Source: Actinomycetes bacterium
Lineage (GTDB): Bacteria; Actinomycetota; Acidimicrobiia; IMCC26256; PALSA-610
Length of the DNA: 35,895 nucleotides
Direction of reading: 5' to 3'
NCBI GenBank assembly: GCA_025463905.1
Contig: JAODBJ010000297.1
Span: forward strand, 1-35,895
Position 1 is the first letter of the stretch. The number at the start of each line of letters is the position of its first letter. Positions 11,335 to 19,860 of this stretch are shown piece after piece. The notes below the pieces were generated by a model that was not told the DNA's origin, made no database searches, and was given only the letters and a program-made list of their open reading frames with translations. A program made the translations under genes and the position numbers.

Positions 11335-12782
11335 TGCGCCGCGCCGTGGTCCGCGGTGTCGTCGGCGAGTGGTGCACCCGGCTCGAGGATGTCGGCCGGG
11401 AGCAGCGTGCACAGATCGTCTTTGGTGGGCGACTCGATCTCGACGACCCGCGTCGCGTGGCGCGCCACCGCGGCTTCGAACAAGTTGCGCGCGAGGCGGG
11501 CATTGCCGAACGACGCGTCGCGCGGTTGCGCGTCGAGGAACTCACGCGCGCGGGCGATGACTTCTGGTGTCGAGTGGTACTGCGCCTCCTCGCCGATCGA
11601 CGTGAACACCGACAGCAGGTCGTCGGTGGAGTAGTCGGGGAAGAGGATCGTCTTCGGGAAACGCGACCGCAGCCCGGGGTTCGAGTCGAGGAAGCGTTTC
11701 ATTGGTGATGGATAACCCGCCGCGACCACCACCAGGCGTTCGCGGTCGTCTTCCATCAGCTTCAACAACGTCGCAATCGCCTCCGCGCCGAAGTCGGCGG
11801 AGGCGTCGACCCACAAGGCATACGCCTCGTCGATGAAGAGCATGCCGTCGAGTGCCGACTGCACGACGTTTTGGACCCGCTCGGCGGTCTGACCCACATA
11901 CCCCGACACGAGGCCGCTGCGATCGGTTTCCACGAGGTGGCCTTTGGCGAGCGTGCCGAGGACCGCGTAGATGCGGGCGAGGAGGCGAGCGACGGTCGTC
12001 TTGCCGGTGCCAGGGTTGCCGACGAACACGAGGTGCCGGCTGCGGTCGGGTACGGGCAGATCGTGTTCGCGGCGCAGCCGTTCGACGCGCGTGAGGTTCA
12101 CGATGAGCCGCACTTCGGTTTTGACGTCGTCGAGACCGACGAGGCGGTCCAGCTCGTCGAGCAAGGCGTCGAGCGTCGGTGCGATGACTGGTTGCTCGCC
12201 AGGCAGGCCACCGAGCGCCGCCGGGTCGGTCCACTCGTCGTGCGCGCGTGCCGACAGACCGCCGGCCGGCAACGGCCGTTCGATCGCGGCCCGCTTGAGA
12301 TGCTCGAGCAGCATCGTGCGATAGCGGTCGAGCGCGCGAAGGCTGTCGGCCGTGGGCAGGTCGGCCAGCGCGCCCATCGCGTGCCCGATCCCGAGCGCGG
12401 CTTCGTAGTACGCCCATGCGTTTGCGGTGCGGTTGCGCACGTCGTTGGTGACGAGCTGCTCGAACAACACCGACGGTTGGTCGATGAAATGCGCGTCGCG
12501 CGTCACGACATCGCTGGTTCGCAGCTTCGTGAGCGGACCATTCGCGAGTTCGGGTTCACTGACCCCGAAGGTGCGGCGCAGCGCGAGGAGTTGGTCGTCA
12601 CCCAACCGGCCGTCGGCGGAAAGGAACCCGGCCGCCAGGTGCCGCGTTTCGGTACGGAGTCCTTCGGTGATGCGGTCGGGGTCGGCGCCGCGAGCTTCGG
12701 GCCACGCGAGCACGACCGGTCGGAGCCGTTCGATGAACTCGCGTACCGCGTCGCCGAGCGGCCGCTCGCGTTCGGCAGTCAC
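11331..12782 (-). CDS. AAA+ ATPase, CbbX/SpoVK/EccA-like, with about 170-aa helical N-terminal domain
   Basis: GTG start inferred from GTGA overlap; LVGLDDVKTEVRLIVNL, Walker A VFVGNPGTGKTTVARLL, pore-loop-like SGYVGQTAERV, Walker B GMLFIDEAYAL, sensor VVVAAGY. Track ORF is over-extended. Confidence 0.9.
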   Translation of the reverse strand: MTAERERPLGDAVREFIERLRPVVLAWPEARGADPDRITEGLRTETRHLAAGFLSADGRLGDDQLLALRRTFGVSEPELANGPLTKLRTSDVVTRDAHFIDQPSVLFEQLVTNDVRNRTANAWAYYEAALGIGHAMGALADLPTADSLRALDRYRTMLLEHLKRAAIERPLPAGGLSARAHDEWTDPAALGGLPGEQPVIAPTLDALLDELDRLVGLDDVKTEVRLIVNLTRVERLRREHDLPVPDRSRHLVFVGNPGTGKTTVARLLARIYAVLGTLAKGHLVETDRSGLVSGYVGQTAERVQNVVQSALDGMLFIDEAYALWVDASADFGAEAIATLLKLMEDDRERLVVVAAGYPSPMKRFLDSNPGLRSRFPKTILFPDYSTDDLLSVFTSIGEEAQYHSTPEVIARAREFLDAQPRDASFGNARLARNLFEAAVARHATRVVEIESPTKDDLCTLLPADILEPGAPLADDTADHGAAQ

Positions 12783-13711
12783 GCCGTCGTCGGTTCGGGC
12801 CGCGCCGGCGCGCCGCGGAGCCAACCGGCGACGACCTCCACGAGCAGGTCGGGCGCTTCGAAGAGCGGAAGATGGCCGCACTCGAGCACCTCGATCCGCC
12901 AGTCGGGGCGTTGGCGCGACACGGCCTCGGCCAAGGCCAGCGGCACGAGCGGATCGTCGCGACCGTGCACCACCAGCGTGCGGGCGCGAACGGTCGCGAC
13001 ATCGGATGCCATCGTCGTGGCGAGGTAGGGGAGCGTCGTTCGGATCGCGTCGTGGTATGCGCGCCCGGCGCCGCCGTCCGCGTAGCGCGTCGCCGTGAGC
13101 TCGATCAACGCGTCTCGTACGCCGCTGTCGAAGGAGCCCGGATCGACGCCGGACGCGCGCAGACTTACGTCGACGACGCGTTCCGCCCCGAGGCGTCGCG
13201 CCCGCGCGTCGATGAGCCACGGCCCGGCCATCGGGATCGACGCGGCCGCGAACACGGCGAGGTTGCGCAGGTGCCGGGGCGACGGCATACGGCGCACGAG
13301 CGGAAGGGCCGGGTTCACGAGAACGAGCGAATCGACATGGTCGGGTTCGCGAACCGCACAGCGCAGCGCGACCGTTCCCCCCATCGAGTTGCCGACGAGC
13401 ACGGCTGGCCCGATCGAGCGGAGGTACGCCGCGAGCAGGCGCGTGTTCGCGTCGAGCGTCGAACGCGCGGTGGTAGTGGTGCGCCCGAAACCAATGAGAT
13501 CCACTGCACTCACGGTGGTGCCGAGCGCGTCGGCGAAGAGTTGGCCGACCAGGTACCAGTTGATCGTGCACCCGCCGAGGCCGTGCACGAGCACGACGGG
13601 AAGCGGATCGCGATCAGCGCCTGCATGGGCTCCGGATGTGGGCAGCCACTCGGCGACGTGCATGCGGGCGCCGTCGACGCGCACGTAGTGACTACGCGGT
13701 TCGGCAATCAC
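12779..13711 (-). CDS. alpha/beta hydrolase
   Basis: VVLVHGLGGCTINWYLVGQLF, nucleophile elbow VLVGNSMGGTVAL, LVVHGRDDPLVPL, ECGHLPLFEAPDLL; GTG start (VIAEPRSHYVRVDGARMHVAEW) overlaps the upstream stop. Confidence 0.9.
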   Translation of the reverse strand: MIAEPRSHYVRVDGARMHVAEWLPTSGAHAGADRDPLPVVLVHGLGGCTINWYLVGQLFADALGTTVSAVDLIGFGRTTTTARSTLDANTRLLAAYLRSIGPAVLVGNSMGGTVALRCAVREPDHVDSLVLVNPALPLVRRMPSPRHLRNLAVFAAASIPMAGPWLIDARARRLGAERVVDVSLRASGVDPGSFDSGVRDALIELTATRYADGGAGRAYHDAIRTTLPYLATTMASDVATVRARTLVVHGRDDPLVPLALAEAVSRQRPDWRIEVLECGHLPLFEAPDLLVEVVAGWLRGAPARPEPTTA

Positions 13712-14316
13712 GCACGTACCTCGTCGGACCGTTCGATCCCCAAACCGAGGAGAAGGTCTTCGTGTAGCTGCATCCACACCGTGTGGTACGAGTCGAGCCG
13801 CGGCGACGTGAACCAATCGGCCTCGCCCTCCTCGACCTTGGCGAACGCCGCGGCGAGCCGACCGCGGTACGCGCCGAAGCGTTCGGACGACTTCGTCATC
13901 GAGCGGGCCACGGGACCGAGCCGTTCATGGATCCGCGCCAAGCGGTCGATCACGGCCCAGTCGTACTCGACGTCGGTGTGGTCGTTCGGGCCGCCGGAGT
14001 GCACCTGCCAGTCGTTGCACACGCGGATGAGCTCATCGTTGAGCGGGAGGAAGCGTTCGTACGCGAGTCGCAGATCGGCCTCACTTGCGGAGCCGGCCTC
14101 GATCCGCGCCCAGCGCGCGTGTCGCTCCCGCCCCTCGGCAGTGATCATCAACGTGGTGCGCTTGCGGACCGCGAAACCACTCTCCACGAGCACGTCGGCA
14201 GGGGACACGGAGGATTCGTGGGCCCCGCGCACCATGTCTCCCTCGACGTTGCCGTCGAGTTTGCCCCGGAGACGTAGCTCATGGAGCAGCGCCCACGCCG
14301 CATGGTCGAGCTCCAT
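13708..14316 (-). CDS. hypothetical protein with N-terminal winged-helix-like region
   Basis: MELDHAAWALLHELRLRGKLDGNV...DVLVESGFAVRKRTTLMITAEGRERHARW resembles wHTH helices plus wing; start inferred inside the over-extended track ORF. Confidence 0.6.
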   Translation of the reverse strand: MELDHAAWALLHELRLRGKLDGNVEGDMVRGAHESSVSPADVLVESGFAVRKRTTLMITAEGRERHARWARIEAGSASEADLRLAYERFLPLNDELIRVCNDWQVHSGGPNDHTDVEYDWAVIDRLARIHERLGPVARSMTKSSERFGAYRGRLAAAFAKVEEGEADWFTSPRLDSYHTVWMQLHEDLLLGLGIERSDEVRA

Positions 14317-14388
14317 CGGCGCCGAGCCTACCGACGCCACCGGCCCGCTCACGACGCTCACAGCGCCCACGGCGCGCCAGACTGGGGC

Positions 14389-15177
14389 GTGCCCGAGCTG
14401 CTGACATCCGACGGTGTACGCCTGCACTACACATGCTCCGGTCCCGACGACGCGCCGCGCCTCGTGCTCCTCCACGGCCTCGGTTCCGACGGCACCGCCG
14501 GCGACGAGGTGATCGACGCGCTCGGCGAACGCCTCCACGTGGCCCGTCTCGACCTGCGCGGCCACGGTCTGAGCGAAGCGCTCGTAGACCCCGCGAAATA
14601 CGAGTGGTTCGGACGCGCGGCCGCCGACGTCGTGGAACTGATGGACAGGCTCGGCTGGGACGACGCCGCGGTTGCCGGCGGATCGCTCGGCGCGGCCACC
14701 GCGGTCGCGGTGGCACTGGCGTACCCGGACCGGTTGCGCCGTCTCGGCGTGTTCGCGCCCGCTTTCGGCGCCGGCCCCGACGCCGGCAACCCGATGGCAC
14801 ACACCTTCTTCACCAATGTCGCGTCGATGGGCTTGATGGGCGTGCTCGACGTGTTGGAAAGCCTGCCCGAACCCCTCCCTCGGCATGTGATCGAGGACGC
14901 GCGGCGCAATTGGAGCCGCCAAGACGACGCGGCGATGCGCGCGTGCGTGACCGCGCTCGCCGACGCGGTACTGCTCGACGACCTTGCCGACCTCGACCAC
15001 GTCGACGTGCCCGCGCTCGTGGTCGGTCATCATGGTGACCTGCTGCACCCATGGGAGCTGGCCGAGTCGTTCGCGGCGAACCTCCCTCACGCGCGCCTCG
15101 TTGGCTTCGACAGTTCTGCTGATGTCACGCCGGAGGCGATGGCCGACCTCCTCGCCAACTTCGTCACCGACCTGTAG
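14389..15177 (+). CDS. alpha/beta hydrolase
   Basis: LVLLHGLGSDGTAGDEVIDALGERLHVARLDLRGHGLSE, nucleophile elbow VAGGSLGAATAVAVAL, VPALVVGHHGDLLHP; GTG start. Confidence 0.88.
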   Translation: MPELLTSDGVRLHYTCSGPDDAPRLVLLHGLGSDGTAGDEVIDALGERLHVARLDLRGHGLSEALVDPAKYEWFGRAAADVVELMDRLGWDDAAVAGGSLGAATAVAVALAYPDRLRRLGVFAPAFGAGPDAGNPMAHTFFTNVASMGLMGVLDVLESLPEPLPRHVIEDARRNWSRQDDAAMRACVTALADAVLLDDLADLDHVDVPALVVGHHGDLLHPWELAESFAANLPHARLVGFDSSADVTPEAMADLLANFVTDL

Positions 15178-15219
15178 CGCCACGACGTCCGCTGGGTGGT
15201 GCGCGTACGATGCCGCGCC

Positions 15220-15594
15220 GTGACTGAGATCGGGACGGGTAACGGGACAACGATCGGTGTAGGCACGAGGGTGTTCGCGACCGCGCCCGTGCGCGGCGCG
15301 TGGCGGCGGCTCGACACTCCCGACGATGTGCTCGCGCTGATGGACGACACGGCCGAAGGTGTAGTGGCGTGCGTTGCCGACGCGGGCGCGACGTTCCTGG
15401 CACCGATCTTCGACGAGCTGACGGCGGTGGTGTGCCTTTCGGGTACACCGCTCAGCCACATCGGCATCGTGAGTCGCGAATATCAGGTGCCGTGTGTGAT
15501 GAGCGCAGTACTCGACGCCGAGCCGAAGAACGGGGACACGGTCGAAATCGACTGCAGCGGGGTCGACGGGGTCATTCGGTTGGTCGCAGAGTGA
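15220..15594 (+). CDS. standalone PEP-utilizing-enzyme mobile (swivelling, phospho-His) domain protein
   Basis: VVCLSGTPLSHIGIVSREYQVPCVMSAVLDAEPKNGDTVEIDCSGVDGVIRLV matches the G-x-x-S-H-x-x-I-v-R-E-x-x-x-P pattern of the PEP-utilizers mobile domain. Confidence 0.82.
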   Translation: MTEIGTGNGTTIGVGTRVFATAPVRGAWRRLDTPDDVLALMDDTAEGVVACVADAGATFLAPIFDELTAVVCLSGTPLSHIGIVSREYQVPCVMSAVLDAEPKNGDTVEIDCSGVDGVIRLVAE

Positions 15595-16700
15595 ACAAAG
15601 CCGACGTCAACGCGTGGGTCCGCTATCACAGTGAGATCTCGTTCCGGCTCACCGCGCAGCGCACCGCGCTCGAGTCCGCGTTGATCCCGGTGAGCGCCTA
15701 CATCCTGATCGCGTGCGTCGAGTGCTACCGGCGCTACCCGGCACTGATCGGGGACATCGCGTCGGCGATGCCGCCGGAACAGATCGGAACGACCGGCCGC
15801 GACCTCGGGAACGAGATCGATCTCGTACGCCTCTGGGGCGTCGCGAACTTTCCGCTGGTCGGGCGGAAGATCCTGCAGGCGGCCGGGATGGTCGACCCCG
15901 ATGACGACGCGGCGCGTCTCTCGACAAACTTCGAATTCTGGAACCGTGCCGCCACCTCGTATCACGGCAACGGAAACGTCCAAGCCCACGACAACGGAGG
16001 CATCGTCACGCCGTTCGCGGATCACGTCGACGAAATCATGTCGTATTGCATACCGGTGCGCGACGACGAGCGCGCGACGGTGAGCCGGCTCAACGCGCTT
16101 CTCACGTCGTACCTGTTCCTCATGTGGTTCGACACGCGTTCGGGTTATCAGGATTCCGGCCCCTACGAGTTGCCCGACGGCAAGTTCCTTCTGCTCCGTG
16201 CGATGCACAAGCTCGGCCCGTCCGACTTCCCGTGGAGCGGCGACGTCGCGCGCGACATCCCGTACGGCGACATGCTGGCGGCGTTCGTTCTCGACGGCGC
16301 GTCGTTCTCCGTAACCGACTTCGGAACGTCACTTACCGACCCCGACGATTACCTCCCCCACGTGTCGCACTTCGCGTTGTTCGACACGACCGGCGCCATG
16401 CTGCGACCCGTGGAACGTTCGGAGTTCGACGATCTGCGGGCCACGGTGAAAGCCACGCAGAAGGATCTGTACCGTCGCATCGCTGCCATGGAGCACCGCG
16501 AGAAGATCGACGCGGGTGCCTATGTGTACTTCTCCTTCTTGCGCCCGTTCGCAGTGGCAGCCGGCAACGCGGACGCACTCGACTGGACAGTGCCGCGCGA
16601 CAGCCTCGATCTGTACCCATTCCTCGAACTCGTCAAGGGCGACGAAGCCGGAACGGCATCCCAGGAAACGCCGGAGACCTACTACTTGCAGATCCCATGA
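15591..16700 (+). CDS. conserved-looking hypothetical protein translationally coupled to the mobile-domain protein
   Basis: GTG start in a GTGA overlap with the preceding stop; 369 aa with soluble, well-composed sequence (SYLFLMWFDTRSGYQDSGPYELPDGKFLLLRAMHKLGPSDFPWSGDVARDIPYGDML). Confidence 0.7.
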   Translation: MNKADVNAWVRYHSEISFRLTAQRTALESALIPVSAYILIACVECYRRYPALIGDIASAMPPEQIGTTGRDLGNEIDLVRLWGVANFPLVGRKILQAAGMVDPDDDAARLSTNFEFWNRAATSYHGNGNVQAHDNGGIVTPFADHVDEIMSYCIPVRDDERATVSRLNALLTSYLFLMWFDTRSGYQDSGPYELPDGKFLLLRAMHKLGPSDFPWSGDVARDIPYGDMLAAFVLDGASFSVTDFGTSLTDPDDYLPHVSHFALFDTTGAMLRPVERSEFDDLRATVKATQKDLYRRIAAMEHREKIDAGAYVYFSFLRPFAVAAGNADALDWTVPRDSLDLYPFLELVKGDEAGTASQETPETYYLQIP

Positions 16701-17578
16701 CCATCTCGGGGCGCGACGAACGGCGTCACCCGCCGGGTCCCGAGCTGTCATTCAACGAGTGGTGGTCCCTCGACTACGCGCGTGACGACGGCTTCGGTGG
16801 GTTCGTTCGGCTCGCGCTCTACCCGAATGCCGGCGTCGCGTGGTTCTGGGCCTACGTGGTGACGCCGGACGCGCCGGGACCGATCGCAGTGCGCGACCAC
16901 GAAGTGCCGCTCCCACGCGGTGACGCGCTGGAGGTACGCGCCGACGGGCTGTGGTCGGAAGCGACGTGTGAGACGCCGCTCGAGCACTGGACCTACGGTC
17001 TCGAGGCGTTCGGTGTGCGGCTCGATGTGCCGGGCGACGGGTACCGCGGTGAGATCGGCGAGCGCATGCCGGTCGGTCTCGACCTCGAATGGGAGTTGCG
17101 CGCGACACCCCACGCAGAGGTCGATCGCTACGAGCAAGCCGGCTCCGTGCATGGCGAGGTGCTCATCGGCCGTGAGCGGATCGATTTCGACGGCAGCGGG
17201 ACGCGCGCCCATGGGTGGGGCGTAGCAGAACCGTGGGTTTCCGGTTCGGTTCGTGCATCGTTCCAATCGGGTGATGCGTTCGCGCTCGGAGTAGCGCCCC
17301 CAAATGGCTACCTGTGGCGCGGCGGCACGACCGCAGCGACGCTGCAGGGCGTCTCCGCGGAGGCGCGCACCGGCATCGACGGCATCCCGACCGCGGCGCG
17401 CTTTATCGTCGAGGGCGAGTTCGATGTCGAGGTCGACGTTCTGGCGGCCGCGGCGATACCCCTGTCCGACTCGCTGCGGCTCCCACGTGCGTTGTGTCGC
17501 TTCCAACTCGACGATGGTGCGACGAGTGGTGTGGGGTGGGCCGAGTGGGCCCAGGCGGGGCCGGCCGCCTCGCGCTGA
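16697..17578 (+). CDS. hypothetical protein, possibly AttH/tocopherol-cyclase-like (lipocalin-type) fold
   Basis: ATG in an ATGA overlap; beta-rich sequence with FNEWWSLDYARDDGFGGFVRLALYPNAGVAWFWAYV and DGSGTRAHGWGVAEPW reminiscent of the R-x-H-x-W-G motif in this type of protein. Confidence 0.6.
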   Translation: MTISGRDERRHPPGPELSFNEWWSLDYARDDGFGGFVRLALYPNAGVAWFWAYVVTPDAPGPIAVRDHEVPLPRGDALEVRADGLWSEATCETPLEHWTYGLEAFGVRLDVPGDGYRGEIGERMPVGLDLEWELRATPHAEVDRYEQAGSVHGEVLIGRERIDFDGSGTRAHGWGVAEPWVSGSVRASFQSGDAFALGVAPPNGYLWRGGTTAATLQGVSAEARTGIDGIPTAARFIVEGEFDVEVDVLAAAAIPLSDSLRLPRALCRFQLDDGATSGVGWAEWAQAGPAASR

Positions 17579-17619
17579 AATCATGAGCATCGCCGGCTGA
17601 AGGCTGGGAAACTGAGCTC

Positions 17620-18111
17620 ATGTTCGAAGGAAAACTCGTCGGGATCTACACCACCTCGGAAGCGGGCACGCCAATGCAGCCGCGCGACGAGGTTGAAGCC
17701 ATCACCGGCGTCGGGCTCGCCGGCGACCGGTACGGGGTCGGGGCGGGCAAGTTCTCCGAGCGTGAGGGCACCGGCCGGCAGGTGACGCTGATCGAACGAG
17801 AAGCGGTTGCCGCCGTCAACGCGGAAGGCGACGTGACGGTGGGCGAGCAGGAGACGCGCCGGAACCTCGTCACCGAAGGCGTGCCGCTCAACCATCTCGT
17901 CGACCGCACGTTCCGGATCGGCGACGTGGTGATGCGGGGCAAGCGTCTCGCCGAGCCGTGCGCATACCTCGCATCGCTCACCACGCCCGGCGTGTCGCGA
18001 GCACTCGTACACCGCGCCGGACTCCGGGCCGAGGTGCTCACGGGCGGTGTCCTGCACGTCGGTGATGTCGTGGCACTGGCAGAACAAACGGCTGGGCTCC
18101 CAACGGGCTGA
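17620..18111 (+). CDS. MOSC domain-containing protein
   Basis: GLAGDRYGVGAGKFS..., RQVTLIEREAV, ETRRNLVTEGVPLNHLVDRTFRIGDVVMRGKRLAEPCAYL. Confidence 0.9.
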   Translation: MFEGKLVGIYTTSEAGTPMQPRDEVEAITGVGLAGDRYGVGAGKFSEREGTGRQVTLIEREAVAAVNAEGDVTVGEQETRRNLVTEGVPLNHLVDRTFRIGDVVMRGKRLAEPCAYLASLTTPGVSRALVHRAGLRAEVLTGGVLHVGDVVALAEQTAGLPTG

Positions 18112-18150
18112 GCCGCCGGGCTTCCCCACCGGCTGAACCGGTGCGCGAAC

Positions 18151-18576
18151 ATGCCGCCGATGGACAACCGACAGATCGCTCTCATCCTCGGCCGCGGTCG
18201 CGCCGTCATCGGGCTCGCGGCCCTCGTTCTCCCCGGCGCCACCATCCGGCTGGTGCTCGGTGCCGGCGCCGCCACGCCTCCGGCGAAAGCGCTCACGCGC
18301 ATGCTCGGCGTGCGTGACTTCGCCATCGGTATCGGCGCGATCACGTCGGTGAAAGAGGAGACGCAGGGGCCCGAGTGGTTGAGCATGGGCGCGTTCGCCG
18401 ATGGGATCGATGCGGTGGTGTTCCTCACCCTGCGCGACGCACCGCGTCGCGCCCGGCTGATCGGTGTCGCGGCCGCCGGGTCGGCCGTGTTCGCGATGAA
18501 GGTGTCACGCGACCTCGCCGACGCGCGCGCCGTGGAAGCCGCGGCTCGCGACGCGTTAGGAGAAACTGGGGCGTAG
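18151..18576 (+). CDS. small hypothetical membrane protein (DUF4267-like)
   Basis: 141 aa, several hydrophobic segments, RMLGVRDFAIGIG motif; alternative start at 18160. Confidence 0.6.
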   Translation: MPPMDNRQIALILGRGRAVIGLAALVLPGATIRLVLGAGAATPPAKALTRMLGVRDFAIGIGAITSVKEETQGPEWLSMGAFADGIDAVVFLTLRDAPRRARLIGVAAAGSAVFAMKVSRDLADARAVEAAARDALGETGA

Positions 18577-19809
18577 TGGCATGCCGCTGCGGCCGTGATC
18601 CCCTTTTACACCGAGCACCTGGTGGATCTGGATGTTGGCGTCTTCGAAGTTCACCGCCGACGCCGCCATGTAGAGCCGCCACACGCGCGCCCGGCCCACG
18701 CCGGCTTCGGCGACCGCGTCGTGCCAGTTGGCTTCGAGGTTGTGCACCCAGCGGCGCAACGTCAACGCGTAGTGCTCGCGCAGATTCTCGCTGTGACGCG
18801 CTTCGAAGCCTTGCCGTTGCATGGCCGACACGACCGATCCCACTTCGTGTAGTTCGCCGTCGGGGAACACGAAGCGATCGACGAACGATTGACGGGCGAA
18901 GCGCGGCCGTACTCCACCGAGCAGCGAACGCTTCGCGCCCGGCCGCGCGATCGCGTGGTTCAACAATCGCCCGCCCGGTCGGAGCAGCGCGTTGCACCCT
19001 TCGAAGTAGGTCTCGAGCTGCGATAGGCCGACGTGCTCGAACATCCCGATCGAGCTGATCGCGTCGAAGGGGCCGTCGTGCACGTCGCGGTAGTCCTGGA
19101 GCCTGATCTCCACGAGGTCGGCGACGTCGGCGTCGACCGCGCGTTTCTCGGCGAGTTCGGCCTGGCGGCCCGACACGGTGACTCCGACAACCTGCGCACC
19201 GTGGTACTTCGCCGCGTGCACCGCCATGCCTCCCCAGCCACACCCGATGTCGAGGAGTCGCATCCCGGGTCGCAGGCCGAGCTTCGTGCACACGAGCTCG
19301 TACTTCGCGGCCTGCGCGTCTTCGAGCGAGGTCGTGGGAGTGGAAAACACCGCGCATGAGTACGTCATCGAAGGACCGAGCACGTGGCGGTAGAACTCGT
19401 TCGACACGTCGTAGTGATGCGCGATCGCGGCGGCGTCGCGCTGTTTGCTGTGGCGCCGGCCCCTCAGGTGCGCTTCCTCTTTCGGCGGTGGCAGTGGCCG
19501 CAGCCCCGAAGTACCCACCAACAAGAGCGCGTCGCGCCACTGCTCGACGTTCAAGCGCAGCTTCGCGATGTGATTGCGAAGTTCGAGCGCGGCGAACATG
19601 TCGCCCTCGATGTCGAGGTCGCCCGCCACGTACGCCCGGCCGAATCCGACTTCGTTCGGCGCGGTCACCAGGCGCCGCAGCGCGTCGGGTGATCGGAGCA
19701 CCAGCGTGGCGGGTGCGCCCGCCGGACCCCCCGAACTGCCGTCGTAAGCCCGGAACGCGACCGGAGCATCGGCGCCGAGCACGGACTCGATCAAGCTCGC
19801 GACGTTCAT
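18556..19809 (-). CDS. cyclopropane-fatty-acyl-phospholipid synthase family SAM-dependent methyltransferase
   Basis: HYDVSNEFYRHVLGPSMTYSCAVF, LLDIGCGWGGMAVHAAKYHGAQVVGVTVSGRQAE, ISSIGMFEHVG. Confidence 0.92.
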   Translation of the reverse strand: MNVASLIESVLGADAPVAFRAYDGSSGGPAGAPATLVLRSPDALRRLVTAPNEVGFGRAYVAGDLDIEGDMFAALELRNHIAKLRLNVEQWRDALLLVGTSGLRPLPPPKEEAHLRGRRHSKQRDAAAIAHHYDVSNEFYRHVLGPSMTYSCAVFSTPTTSLEDAQAAKYELVCTKLGLRPGMRLLDIGCGWGGMAVHAAKYHGAQVVGVTVSGRQAELAEKRAVDADVADLVEIRLQDYRDVHDGPFDAISSIGMFEHVGLSQLETYFEGCNALLRPGGRLLNHAIARPGAKRSLLGGVRPRFARQSFVDRFVFPDGELHEVGSVVSAMQRQGFEARHSENLREHYALTLRRWVHNLEANWHDAVAEAGVGRARVWRLYMAASAVNFEDANIQIHQVLGVKGDHGRSGMPLRPSFS

Positions 19810-19860
19810 GCCTGAATTGTTGCCGGATCGCGGCCTTTGGGAAACCCTTTTTGTACCGCG

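Noticed and set aside
11331-13571. 746-aa AAA+ ORF with a long N-terminal extension
   Set aside because: The extension is antisense-like Arg-rich sequence overlapping the in-operon alpha/beta hydrolase; the GTG at 12782 in a GTGA overlap is a better start.
12872-14404. 510-aa plus-strand ORF antisense to the hydrolase and wHTH-like genes
   Set aside because: Low-complexity Arg/Ser/Ala composition, no motif, typical shadow ORF opposite real genes.
13708-15459. 583-aa minus-strand ORF as a single gene
   Set aside because: Only the last ~200 aa (from ATG at 14316) look like protein; the rest is antisense to the plus-strand alpha/beta hydrolase and the swivel-domain gene.
18127-18143. caccgg-ctgaa-ccggtg hairpin after the MOSC gene
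   Set aside because: Only a 6-bp stem without U-tract; could be a weak terminator but not supportable.
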